Assembly: GCF_021278985.1 (NCBI RefSeq)
Contig: NZ_CP082833.1
Coordinates: 2,542,001-2,606,000 of the forward strand
DNA: 64,000 nucleotides
Direction of reading: 5' to 3'
From: Citrobacter rodentium NBRC 105723 = DSM 16636
GTDB taxonomy: Bacteria; Pseudomonadota; Gammaproteobacteria; Enterobacterales; Enterobacteriaceae
A program made the position numbers and the translations under genes. Positions 17,661 through 27,572 of the stretch are shown here, piece after piece (position 1 is the stretch's first letter; every line of letters starts with the position of its first letter). Below the pieces are notes generated by a model. That model was not told the origin of the DNA. It saw only the letters and a list, made by a program, of their open reading frames with translations, and made no database searches.

Positions 17661-20600
17661 ATGTTAAGGGTCTACCACTCGAACCGTCTGGATGTGCTGG
17701 AAGCGTTGATGGAGTTTATCGTCGAACGCGAGCGGCTGGACGATCCGTTTGAACCTGAAATGATTCTGGTTCAAAGCACCGGTATGGCGCAGTGGCTACA
17801 GATGACCCTGTCGCAAAAATTCGGCATCGCCGCCAATATCGAATTCCCGCTGCCCGCCAGCTTTATCTGGGACATGTTTGTGCGCGTCTTACCGGGGATC
17901 CCGAAAGAGAGCGCCTTTAACAAACAGAGCATGAGCTGGAAGCTAATGACGCTATTGCCGGAACTGCTTGGGCATGACGACTTTACGCTGTTGCGCCACT
18001 ATCTGACGGACGATACCGACAAACGTAAGCTGTTCCAGCTTTCATCGCGCGCGGCGGATCTGTTCGACCAGTATCTGGTGTTCCGTCCTGAATGGTTAAC
18101 CCAGTGGGAGGCGGGACGAAGGGTGGAAGGACTGGGAGAAGCCCAGCGCTGGCAGGCGCCGCTGTGGAAAGCGCTGGTGGAGTACACCGATCGGCTGGGG
18201 CAGCCGCGCTGGCATCGCGCCAGCCTCTATCAGCGGTTTATTCAGACCCTTGAAAACGCCAATACCTGTCCGCCCGGCTTACCTTCGCGGGTGTTTATCT
18301 GCGGTATCTCGGCGCTGCCGCCGGTTTACCTTCAGGCGCTCCAGGCGCTTGGCAAACACATTGACATCCATTTGCTCTTTACCAACCCATGTCGCTATTA
18401 CTGGGGCGATATCAAAGATCCTGCGTATCTGGCAAAACTGCTGGCGCGACAGCGGCGGCACAGCTTTGAAGACCGTCATCTGCCGCTGTTTCGTGACGGC
18501 GCCTCTGCCGGCAGCCTGTTTAACAGCGACGGCGAACAGGACGTCGGCAACCCGATGCTGGCCTCATGGGGCAAGCTGGGGCGCGATTATATTTATTTGC
18601 TTTCCGAACTGGAAAACAGTCAGGAGCTGGATGCGTTTGTCGATATCACGCCGGATAACCTGCTGCATAACATTCAGGCCGATATCCTGGAACTGGAAAA
18701 TCACGCGGTAGCCGGAGTGAGCCTGGAAGAGTACTCGCGTAGCGACAGCAAGCGCCGTCTCGATCCGGATGATACCAGCGTGACCTTTCACGTCTGCCAC
18801 AGCCCTCAGCGCGAAGTGGAAATTCTCCACGATCGTCTGCTGGCGATGCTGGAAGCGGACCCAACGCTGACGCCGCGCGATATTATCGTGATGGTCGCGG
18901 ATATCGACAGCTACAGCCCGTTTATTCAGGCCGTATTTGGCAGCGCTCCGCCTGAGCGTCATCTGCCATATGCCATTTCGGATCGTCGCGCCCGCCAGTC
19001 GCATCCGGTGTTGCAGGCGTTTATCAGCCTGCTGTCGCTGCCGGACAGCCGTTTTGTCTCTGAGGATGTGCTGGCCCTGCTTGACGTCCCGGTGCTGGCG
19101 GCGCGTTTCAACATCAGCGAAGAAGGCTTGCGCTACCTGCGTCTGTGGGTGAATGAATCCGGCATCCGCTGGGGGATAGATGATGATAACGTGCGCGAAC
19201 TGGAGCTTCCGGCGACAGGGCAGCATACCTGGCGGTTTGGCCTGACGCGAATGCTGCTGGGGTACGCGATGGAAAGCGCCCAGGGCGAATGGCAGTCCGT
19301 TCTGCCATATGACGAGTCCAGCGGGCTGATTGCAGAACTGGTCGGGCATCTGGCGTCACTGCTGATGCAGCTTAATATCTGGCGTCGCGGTCTGTCCCAG
19401 GAGCGACCGCTGGCGGAGTGGCTGCCGGTCTGTCGGGAGATGCTTAACGATTTCTTCCTGCCGGATAGCGAAACGGTAGCCGCCATGACGCTTATTGAGC
19501 AGCAGTGGCAGGCGATCGTTGCCGAAGGGCTGGGGGCGGAATACGGTGATGCGGTACCGCTTTCGCTACTGCGTGACGAACTCGCGCAGCGGCTGGATCA
19601 GGAGCGGATCAGCCAGCGTTTCCTGGCCGGTCCGGTGAATATCTGCACCCTGATGCCGATGCGCTCAATCCCTTTCAAAGTCGTGTGCCTGCTGGGAATG
19701 AACGACGGGGTTTATCCGCGGCAGATGCCCCCGCTGGGCTTTGATCTGATGAGCCTGAAACCGATGCGCGGCGATCGCAGCCGTCGTGATGACGACCGCT
19801 ATCTGTTCCTCGAAGCCTTAATTTCCGCCCAGCAGAAGCTGTATATCAGCTATATCGGACGCTCAATTCAGGATAACAGCGAGCGTTTCCCCTCTGTGTT
19901 AGTCCAGGAGCTGCTGGACTACATCGGGCAAAGCCACTATCTACCGGGGGACGAAGCGCTAACCTGCGATGAGAGCGAAGAGCGGGTGAAGGCGCATGTC
20001 ACCTGTATCCATACGCGGATGCCTTTTGACAGCGAGAACTTCCTGCCCGGCGAGCGGCAGAGCTATGCCAGCGAATGGTTGCCGGCGGCAAGCCGCAGCG
20101 GCGAAGCCCACTCTGATTTCGTGCAGCCGCTGGCGTTCGAAATGCCGGAGACGCTCTCGCTGGAAACGCTACAGCGCTTCTGGGCGCATCCGGTACGGGC
20201 GTTTTTCCAGATGCGTTTACGGGTCAATTTCCGCTCCGAAGAGAGCGAAATCCCTGATACGGAGCCCTTTACCCTTGAGGGGCTGACCCGCTATCAGCTA
20301 AACCAGCAACTGTTGAACGCGCTGGTGGAAGAGGGCGATGCTGAGCGTCTGTTCCGCCGCTTCCGTGCGGCGGGCGATCTGCCCTACGGCGCGTTTGGCG
20401 AGATCCTCTGGGAGACGCAGCATCAGGAAATGCAAACCCTGGCTGACAAAATCATCGCCTGCCGTCAGCCCAGCCAGAGCATGGAGATTGATCTTCACTG
20501 TCATGGCGTTCAACTGACCGGCTGGCTGCCGCAGGTGCAGGAGGATGGCCTGCTGCGCTGGCGGCCTTCGCTTATCAGCGTTTCGCAGGGACTGCAACTT

Positions 20601-21032
20601 TGGCTTGAACATCTTGTCTATTGTGCCTGCGGAGGAACAGGCGAAAGCCGACTGTTTTTGCGCAAAGACGGAGAGTGGCGCTTCCCGCCGTTAGAGGCGG
20701 CGCAGGCGCTGGATTATCTGGCGCAGTTGATTGATGGGTATCGGGAAGGAATGTCTTCGCCGCTTCTGGTGTTGCCGGAGAGCGGCGGCGCATGGATAAA
20801 AGCCTGTTATGACGCGGTAAATGATGCCATGTTAGAGGACGACGAAACGCGGCAAAAGGCGCGCACGAAGTTTTTGCAGGCCTACGAAGGCAATATGGTG
20901 ATACGCGGCGAAGGCGATGATATCTGGTATCAGCGGCTATGGCGGCAACTGGATCCCGGTACGCTTGAGACCATTATCGCGCAATCACAACGTTACCTGC
21001 TTCCGCTTTTCAGATTTAATCAGCCGTCATGA
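17661..21032 (+). CDS. recC: RecC, RecBCD exonuclease V gamma subunit
   Basis: RecC holds the RecBCD helicase-nuclease together, splits the duplex and recognises Chi as single-stranded DNA passes through it. From the ATG at 17661 (after AGGAGTCTCC) it gives 1123 residues, against 1122 in E. coli, beginning MLRVYHSNRLDVLEALMEF. The helicase-like N-terminal half lacks working Walker motifs, as expected. The start in the preceding reading frame (MSGVSMLRVY) has poorer ribosome-site spacing. ptrA lies between recC and recB, the usual enterobacterial order. Confidence 0.97.
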   Translation: MLRVYHSNRLDVLEALMEFIVERERLDDPFEPEMILVQSTGMAQWLQMTLSQKFGIAANIEFPLPASFIWDMFVRVLPGIPKESAFNKQSMSWKLMTLLPELLGHDDFTLLRHYLTDDTDKRKLFQLSSRAADLFDQYLVFRPEWLTQWEAGRRVEGLGEAQRWQAPLWKALVEYTDRLGQPRWHRASLYQRFIQTLENANTCPPGLPSRVFICGISALPPVYLQALQALGKHIDIHLLFTNPCRYYWGDIKDPAYLAKLLARQRRHSFEDRHLPLFRDGASAGSLFNSDGEQDVGNPMLASWGKLGRDYIYLLSELENSQELDAFVDITPDNLLHNIQADILELENHAVAGVSLEEYSRSDSKRRLDPDDTSVTFHVCHSPQREVEILHDRLLAMLEADPTLTPRDIIVMVADIDSYSPFIQAVFGSAPPERHLPYAISDRRARQSHPVLQAFISLLSLPDSRFVSEDVLALLDVPVLAARFNISEEGLRYLRLWVNESGIRWGIDDDNVRELELPATGQHTWRFGLTRMLLGYAMESAQGEWQSVLPYDESSGLIAELVGHLASLLMQLNIWRRGLSQERPLAEWLPVCREMLNDFFLPDSETVAAMTLIEQQWQAIVAEGLGAEYGDAVPLSLLRDELAQRLDQERISQRFLAGPVNICTLMPMRSIPFKVVCLLGMNDGVYPRQMPPLGFDLMSLKPMRGDRSRRDDDRYLFLEALISAQQKLYISYIGRSIQDNSERFPSVLVQELLDYIGQSHYLPGDEALTCDESEERVKAHVTCIHTRMPFDSENFLPGERQSYASEWLPAASRSGEAHSDFVQPLAFEMPETLSLETLQRFWAHPVRAFFQMRLRVNFRSEESEIPDTEPFTLEGLTRYQLNQQLLNALVEEGDAERLFRRFRAAGDLPYGAFGEILWETQHQEMQTLADKIIACRQPSQSMEIDLHCHGVQLTGWLPQVQEDGLLRWRPSLISVSQGLQLWLEHLVYCACGGTGESRLFLRKDGEWRFPPLEAAQALDYLAQLIDGYREGMSSPLLVLPESGGAWIKACYDAVNDAMLEDDETRQKARTKFLQAYEGNMVIRGEGDDIWYQRLWRQLDPGTLETIIAQSQRYLLPLFRFNQPS

Positions 21033-21142
21033 TTGTATAAAAATTGCGCATCCTGAAGGCTTCCTTTAAGATGCGATGCCCTGCCCAAAGCCGTATCCGG
21101 CGTATCTTTGCGCAGAAAGAAAGTTAATGATGAGGTTTTTGA

Positions 21143-24031
21143 ATGCCCCGCAGCACCTTGTTCAAAGCGTTACTGTTGTTAGTCGCCTTCTGGGCGCCCT
21201 TAAGTCAGGCAGATACCGGTTGGCAACCCATTGCGGAAACCATCCGTAAAAGCGATAAAGATACCCGTCAGTATCAGGCCGTGCGTCTGGACAATGAGAT
21301 GGTGGTCTTGCTGGTATCCGATCCGCAGGCGGTAAAGTCTCTCTCTGCGCTGGTGGTGCCCGTCGGGTCGCTGGAAGATCCGGACGCGCATCAGGGGCTG
21401 GCGCACTATCTCGAACATATGTGCCTGATGGGGTCCAAAAAATACCCGCAGGCCGACAGCCTCGCGGAATACCTCAAGCTGCACGGCGGTAGCCATAACG
21501 CCAGCACCGCGCCGTATCGCACGGCGTACTATCTGGAAGTGGATAACGACGCGCTGACAGGCGCGGTTGACCGTCTGGCGGACGCCGTAGCACAACCGCT
21601 ACTGGATAAGAAATATGCCGATCGTGAGCGCAATGCGGTGAACGCGGAGCTCACTATGGCGCGAACCCGCGACGGGATGCGAATGGCGCAGGTCAGCGCG
21701 GAAACCATTAACCCGGCGCATCCGGGGGCGCGTTTTTCCGGCGGTAATCTTGAAACCCTGAGCGATAAGCCCGGTAATCCGGTGCAGCAGGCGTTACTCG
21801 ATTTTCATAACAAGTATTACTCCGCTAACCTGATGAAAGCGGTGATTTACAGCAATAAGCCATTGCCGGAGCTGGCAAAGATGGCTGCTGAGACCTTTGG
21901 CCGGGTGCCGAACAAAAATATCAAAAAGCCGGAAATTACCGTTCCGGTGGTCACCGACGCGCAGAAAGGGATCATTATTCACTATGTTCCTGCGCTGCCG
22001 CGAAAAGTGCTGCGCGTTGAGTTTCGCATCGACAATAACAGCGCGCAGTTCCGCAGTAAAACGGACGAACTGATCGCCTATCTGATTGGCAACCGCACGC
22101 CGGGAACGCTCTCTGACTGGCTGCAAAAGCAGGGGCTGGTGGAAGGCATCCGCGCCGACGCCGATCCGGTGGTGAACGGCAACAGCGGCGTGCTGGCGAT
22201 CTCCGCAACGCTTACCGACAAGGGACTGGCTAACCGCGAAGAGGTGGCGGCGGCTATTTTCGGCTATCTCAACCTGTTGCGCGAAAAAGGCGTCGATAAA
22301 CGCTACTTTGACGAACTGGCGCATGTTCTCGATCTCGACTTCCGCTATCCGTCAATTACCCGGGATATGGACTACGTAGAGTGGCTTGCCGATACCATGA
22401 TTCGCGTACCGGTGGCCCACACTCTGGATGCCGTGAACATTGCCGATCGCTACGACGCAAAAGCAATTCAGCAACGTCTGGCGATGATGACGCCGCAAAA
22501 TGCGCGCATCTGGTACATCAGCCCGCAGGAGCCGCACAACAAAACGGCGTACTTTGTCGACGCCCCGTATCAGGTCGACAAAATCAGCGAACAGACCTTT
22601 GCCGCGTGGCAGAAAAAAGCGCAGGGCATCGCGCTGTCGCTGCCGGAGCTTAACCCCTATATTCCGGACGACTTCACGCTGGTTAAACCGCAGAAGAAAT
22701 ATGCCCGTCCGGCGCTGATTGTCGACGAGCCGGGACTGCGCGTGGTGTATGCGCCGAGCCAGTATTTCGCCAGCGAGCCCAGAGCGGATGTCAGCGTGAT
22801 TTTGCGCAATCCGCAGGCGATGAACAGCGCCCGGAATCAGGTTATGTTCGCCCTGAATGACTATCTGGCTGGCATTGCGCTTGACCAGTTAGCCAACCAG
22901 GCCTCCGTTGGCGGAATCGGCTTTTCCACCAACGCCAACAACGGCCTGATGCTCAATGCCAACGGCTACACTCAGCGCCTGCCCCAGCTTTTCCAGGCGC
23001 TGCTGACGGGCTATTTCAGCTACACCGCAACGGAAGAACAGCTGGCGCAGGCGAAATCCTGGTACAGCCAGATGCTGGACTCCGCTGAAAAAGGCAAAGC
23101 CTATGAACAGGCGATTATGCCGGTGCAGATGCTCTCGCAGGTGCCCTATTTTTCCCGCGACGAGCGCCGTGCGCTGCTGGCGTCGATCACGCTGAAAGAG
23201 GTAATGGCCTATCGCGAGGCGTTAAAAACCGGCGCTCGCCCGGAGTTCCTCGCTATTGGTAACATGAGCGAAGCGCAGGTGATGACGATGGCGCGCGATA
23301 TGCAAAAACAGCTTGGCGCGAACGGAGCGGAATGGTGTCGCAACAAAGACGTGCTGGTGGATAAAAAGCAGTCCGTTATTTTTGAAAAAGCGGGCAGCAG
23401 CACCGACTCCGCGCTGGCGGCGGTATTCGTTCCCACGGGCTACGATGAGTATGCCAGTTCAGCCTACAGCGCGATGCTGAGCCAGATCGTCCAGCCGTGG
23501 TTTTACAATCAGCTGCGTACCGAAGAGCAGTTAGGGTATGCGGTATTCGCCTTTCCGATGAGCGTCGGACGCCAGTGGGGAATGGGTTTCCTTCTGCAAA
23601 GCAGCGACAAACAGCCGGGTTATCTTTGGCAGCGTTACAGGGCGTTTTTCCCTACCGCAGAAGCAAAGCTGCGGGCAATGAAACCTGAAGAGTTTGCCCA
23701 GATCCAGCAGTCAATCGTGGCGCAGATGCTACAGGCGCCGCAAACGCTGGGTGAAGAGGCGGGGAAAATAAGCAAAGATTTCGATCGCGGCAATATGCGC
23801 TTCGATTCGCGTGATAAAATCGTGGCCCAGATAAAGCTGCTGACGCCGCAAAAACTGGCCGACTTCTTTCACCAGGCTGTGATTGCGCCGAAAGGTATGG
23901 CGATACTGTCACAAATTTCCGGCGGCCAGAATGGCAAAGCGGAATACGTTCATCCGGAAGGCTGGAAAGTGTGGGACAGCGTCAGCGCGTTGCAGCAAAC
24001 TATGCCCCTGTTGAGTGAAAAGAATGAATGA
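21143..24031 (+). CDS. ptrA: PtrA (Pitrilysin, protease III), periplasmic zinc protease
   Basis: An M16-family zinc metallopeptidase, insulinase-like, that degrades small peptides in the periplasm. The 962-residue product has a signal peptide (MPRSTLFKALLLLVAFWAPLSQA) with cleavage before DTGWQP. The inverted zinc motif HYLEHM (HXXEH) lies near residue 89, with the third ligand Glu in ERNAVNAELTM near residue 170. Four M16 half-domains fit the length. The gene is set between recC and recB with no functional tie to recombination known. Its last codons overlap the recB start. Confidence 0.97.
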   Translation: MPRSTLFKALLLLVAFWAPLSQADTGWQPIAETIRKSDKDTRQYQAVRLDNEMVVLLVSDPQAVKSLSALVVPVGSLEDPDAHQGLAHYLEHMCLMGSKKYPQADSLAEYLKLHGGSHNASTAPYRTAYYLEVDNDALTGAVDRLADAVAQPLLDKKYADRERNAVNAELTMARTRDGMRMAQVSAETINPAHPGARFSGGNLETLSDKPGNPVQQALLDFHNKYYSANLMKAVIYSNKPLPELAKMAAETFGRVPNKNIKKPEITVPVVTDAQKGIIIHYVPALPRKVLRVEFRIDNNSAQFRSKTDELIAYLIGNRTPGTLSDWLQKQGLVEGIRADADPVVNGNSGVLAISATLTDKGLANREEVAAAIFGYLNLLREKGVDKRYFDELAHVLDLDFRYPSITRDMDYVEWLADTMIRVPVAHTLDAVNIADRYDAKAIQQRLAMMTPQNARIWYISPQEPHNKTAYFVDAPYQVDKISEQTFAAWQKKAQGIALSLPELNPYIPDDFTLVKPQKKYARPALIVDEPGLRVVYAPSQYFASEPRADVSVILRNPQAMNSARNQVMFALNDYLAGIALDQLANQASVGGIGFSTNANNGLMLNANGYTQRLPQLFQALLTGYFSYTATEEQLAQAKSWYSQMLDSAEKGKAYEQAIMPVQMLSQVPYFSRDERRALLASITLKEVMAYREALKTGARPEFLAIGNMSEAQVMTMARDMQKQLGANGAEWCRNKDVLVDKKQSVIFEKAGSSTDSALAAVFVPTGYDEYASSAYSAMLSQIVQPWFYNQLRTEEQLGYAVFAFPMSVGRQWGMGFLLQSSDKQPGYLWQRYRAFFPTAEAKLRAMKPEEFAQIQQSIVAQMLQAPQTLGEEAGKISKDFDRGNMRFDSRDKIVAQIKLLTPQKLADFFHQAVIAPKGMAILSQISGGQNGKAEYVHPEGWKVWDSVSALQQTMPLLSEKNE

Positions 24032-27000
24032 TGTCGCCGAGCCCCTTGATCCCCTGCGCTTGCCCCTTACGGGCGAGCGCCTGATTGAAGCCTCAGCCGG
24101 CACCGGAAAAACCTTTACCATCGCCGCGCTCTATTTGCGCCTTCTGCTTGGGTTAGGCGGTTCCGCCGCCTTTCCCCGTCCGCTTACCGTCGAAGAATTA
24201 CTGGTGGTGACCTTCACCGAGGCCGCCACCGAAGAGTTGCGCGGTCGTATTCGCAGTAATATCCATGAACTGCGTATCGCCTGTCTGCGCAATGCCACCG
24301 ATAATCCGCTTTATGCCGGTCTGCTGGCGGAGATCGACGATAAAGAACAGGCGGCGCAGTGGCTGCTGCTGGCCGAACGGCAGATGGACGAGGCGGCCGT
24401 TTTTACTATCCACGGCTTCTGCCAGCGTATGCTGAGCATGAACGCCTTCGAATCCGGCATGTTGTTTGAGCTACAGCTCATTGAAGATGAATCCCTGCTG
24501 CGTTATCAGGCCTGCGCCGATTTCTGGCGGCGTCACTGCTACCCTTTACCGCGCGAAATCGCCCAGGTGGTGTTTGAGACGTGGAAAGGCCCGCAGGCTT
24601 TGCTGGCGGATATCAATCGTTACCTGCAAGGGGAGGCGCCGGTTATTAAAGCGCCGCCGCCAGCGGACGAAACGCTGGCCTCCCGCCATGAAGCCATTGT
24701 CGGGCGAATTAATGCGCTCAAGCAAAAATGGTGTGAATCGGTCGATGAACTGGAGGGGCTGCTGGAGTCTTCCGGCATTGATCGACGCAAATTCAATCGC
24801 GGCAATCAGGGCAAATGGATCGAGAAGATCAGCGCCTGGGCGCAGGAAGAAACGCTCAGCTACCAGTTACCGGACGCGCTGGATAAATTTTCGCAGCGTT
24901 TCCTGGCGGAACGCACCAAGGCGGGCGGCGTTGTTCCTGAACATCCGCTGTTTGTCGCCATCGACGCGCTGCTGGCGGAACCGTTAACCATCCGCGATCT
25001 GGTGATCACGCGGGCGCTGGCAGAGATCCGTGAGACGGTTGCCCGTGAAAAGCGTCGCCGCGGCGAACTGGGATTTGACGATATGCTCAGTCGACTGGAT
25101 GCCGCGCTGCGCAGTGAGAGCGGCGATGCGCTGGCGGCGGCGATACGTACCCGTTTTCCGGTGGCGATGATCGATGAATTTCAGGATACCGATCCCCAGC
25201 AATACCGTATTTTTCGCCGAATCTGGCGACAGCAGCCGGAGACTGCGCTGTTACTGATAGGCGATCCGAAGCAGGCGATTTATGCCTTTCGCGGCGCGGA
25301 TATCTTTACCTATATGAAGGCGCGTAGCGAAGTGAGCGCGCGCTATACGCTTGACACCAACTGGCGTTCCGCGCCGGGCATGGTCAACAGCGTTAACAGG
25401 CTGTTCACTCAGATGGATGACGCCTTCATGTTCCGCGAAATTCCATTCCAGCCGGTGAAGTCCGCCGGGAAAAACCAGTCGCTGCGCTTTGAGTTCCACG
25501 GGGAAACTCAGCCAGCGATGACGATGTGGCTGATGGAAGGGGAGAGCTGCGGCGTAGGCGACTATCAGAGCTATATGGCGCAGGTCTGCGCCGCGCAAAT
25601 TCGCGACTGGCTGGAAGCCGGACAGCGTGGCGAGGCCCTTCTTGTTCGCGGCGACCATTCGCGCGCGGTGAGCGCATCGGATATTAGCGTACTGGTCAGA
25701 AGCCGTCAGGAAGCGGCGCTGGTGCGTGATGCCCTGACTCTGCTCGCCATTCCGTCCGTCTACCTCTCTAACCGCGACAGCGTGTTCGAAACGCTGGAAG
25801 CCCAGGAGATGCTCTGGATTTTACAGGCGGTGATGACTCCGGAACGGGAGAACACCCTGCGTAGCGCGCTGGCGACCTCTGTGATGGGGCTAAACGCCCG
25901 CGATATCGAAACGCTTAATGAAAGCGAAAGCGCATGGGATCGGGTGGTGGAAGAGTTTGTCGACTACCGTCAGATCTGGCAAAAACGTGGCGTTATGCCG
26001 ATGCTGCGCAAACTGATGTCATCGCAGCATATCGCGGAAAATCTGCTGGCGACGCCGGGCGGTGAGCGTCGGCTGACCGACATTCTGCACATCAGCGAGC
26101 TGTTGCAGGAGGCGGCGTCGCAGCTGGAAAGCGAATATGCGCTGGTGCGCTGGCTTTCGCAGCATATCCTTGAGCCGGACAGCAATGCCGCCAGTCAGCA
26201 AATGCGTCTGGAAAGCGATAAACATCTGGTGCAGATTGTCACCATTCACAAATCAAAAGGGCTTGAATATCCGCTGGTGTGGCTGCCGTTTATCACCAAT
26301 TTCCGCGTTCAGGATCAGGCCTTTTATCACGATCGCAACTCATTTGAAGCGGTGCTGGATCTCAGCCATGCCGAGGAGAGCATCGCGCTGGCCGAGGCTG
26401 AACGGCTGGCGGAAGATTTGCGCTTGCTCTACGTGGCGCTGACCCGTTCCATCTGGCACTGTAGCCTGGGCGTTGCGCCGCTGGTGCGGCGTCGGGGCGA
26501 CAAAAAAGGCGATACGGACATTCATCAGAGCGCGCTTGGCCGACTGCTGCAAAAGGGCGAAGCGAAAGATGCCGCCGGGCTTCGCGCCGCTATCGGGGCG
26601 ATATGCGATGAGAATATTCACTGCCGGATGCCGGACGTCGCCAGTACGGCGTCGCTGCCGTCGTCGGACGAAGTGAGCGCGTCGCTGAATGCCCGACGGG
26701 TGCGGCGCGCCCCTGGCGACAGCTGGCGGGTGACCAGCTATTCCGGCCTGCAACAGCGTGGACACGGCATCGCGCAGGATCTTATGCCGCGTCTGGATAT
26801 CGACGCCACGGGCGTTGGCGAGGCGACGGTTTTGGCGCCGGAGCGCACGCCGCACCAGTTCCCGCGCGGCGCGTCGCCGGGAACGTTCCTGCATAGCCTG
26901 TTTGAAGATCTCGATTTTACCCAGCCGGTGGATGCCGCCTGGGTTCGCGAAAAGCTTGAGCTGGGCGGCTATGAGGAAGAGTGGGAGCCCACGCTCACCG

Positions 27001-27572
27001 CGTGGATTGAGGCGATACTGCGCGCGCCGCTGAACGAAACGGGCGTCACTCTGAGCCAGCTTAGCGCGCGGGAAAAGCAGGTTGAGATGGAGTTTTATCT
27101 GCCAATCGCGCAGCCGCTTATCGCCGGTGAGCTGGATGCGCTGATTCGTCAGTACGATCCGCTTTCGGCAGGCTGTCCGCCGCTGGAGTTTGCCCAGGTT
27201 CGCGGTATGCTGAAGGGGTTTATCGATCTGGTATTTCGTCATCAGGGGCGCTATTACCTGCTGGATTACAAATCGAACTGGCTGGGTGAAAACAGCCAGG
27301 CTTATACCCCGGAAGCGATGGCCTCGGCGATGCAGGCACACCGTTACGATTTGCAGTATCAGCTTTACACCCTTGCGCTGCACCGCTATCTGCGGCACCG
27401 TATCGCGGATTATGACTATGAGCGCCACTTTGGCGGGGTAATCTATCTGTTTTTACGCGGCGTGGATCGCGCACAGCCAGAACAGGGTATTTACACGACC
27501 CGCCCGCACCGCGAGCTTATTGCCCGCATGGACGAAATGTTTGCCGGTATTGCACAGGAGGAGACGCTATGA
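24024..27572 (+). CDS. recB: RecB, RecBCD helicase/nuclease beta subunit
   Basis: RecB is the 3'-5' helicase and the only nuclease of RecBCD, and loads RecA after Chi. From ATG 24024 it gives 1182 residues, beginning MNDVAEPLDPLRLPLTGERL. Walker A (EASAGTGKTF) is near residue 22 and the helicase DEFQDTDP motif near residue 390. The C-terminal nuclease motif is GFIDLVFRHQGRYYLLDYKSNW (Asp, Asp, Lys) near residues 1067-1088. An alternative GTG start 9 bp earlier is possible. It overlaps ptrA by 8 bp and recD by 4 bp, so the three are coupled. Confidence 0.97.
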   Translation: MNDVAEPLDPLRLPLTGERLIEASAGTGKTFTIAALYLRLLLGLGGSAAFPRPLTVEELLVVTFTEAATEELRGRIRSNIHELRIACLRNATDNPLYAGLLAEIDDKEQAAQWLLLAERQMDEAAVFTIHGFCQRMLSMNAFESGMLFELQLIEDESLLRYQACADFWRRHCYPLPREIAQVVFETWKGPQALLADINRYLQGEAPVIKAPPPADETLASRHEAIVGRINALKQKWCESVDELEGLLESSGIDRRKFNRGNQGKWIEKISAWAQEETLSYQLPDALDKFSQRFLAERTKAGGVVPEHPLFVAIDALLAEPLTIRDLVITRALAEIRETVAREKRRRGELGFDDMLSRLDAALRSESGDALAAAIRTRFPVAMIDEFQDTDPQQYRIFRRIWRQQPETALLLIGDPKQAIYAFRGADIFTYMKARSEVSARYTLDTNWRSAPGMVNSVNRLFTQMDDAFMFREIPFQPVKSAGKNQSLRFEFHGETQPAMTMWLMEGESCGVGDYQSYMAQVCAAQIRDWLEAGQRGEALLVRGDHSRAVSASDISVLVRSRQEAALVRDALTLLAIPSVYLSNRDSVFETLEAQEMLWILQAVMTPERENTLRSALATSVMGLNARDIETLNESESAWDRVVEEFVDYRQIWQKRGVMPMLRKLMSSQHIAENLLATPGGERRLTDILHISELLQEAASQLESEYALVRWLSQHILEPDSNAASQQMRLESDKHLVQIVTIHKSKGLEYPLVWLPFITNFRVQDQAFYHDRNSFEAVLDLSHAEESIALAEAERLAEDLRLLYVALTRSIWHCSLGVAPLVRRRGDKKGDTDIHQSALGRLLQKGEAKDAAGLRAAIGAICDENIHCRMPDVASTASLPSSDEVSASLNARRVRRAPGDSWRVTSYSGLQQRGHGIAQDLMPRLDIDATGVGEATVLAPERTPHQFPRGASPGTFLHSLFEDLDFTQPVDAAWVREKLELGGYEEEWEPTLTAWIEAILRAPLNETGVTLSQLSAREKQVEMEFYLPIAQPLIAGELDALIRQYDPLSAGCPPLEFAQVRGMLKGFIDLVFRHQGRYYLLDYKSNWLGENSQAYTPEAMASAMQAHRYDLQYQLYTLALHRYLRHRIADYDYERHFGGVIYLFLRGVDRAQPEQGIYTTRPHRELIARMDEMFAGIAQEETL

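Noticed and set aside
26340..27428. Long minus-strand frame (362 codons) inside recB
   Set aside because: Shadow of a high-GC coding strand; recB motifs on the plus strand are intact.
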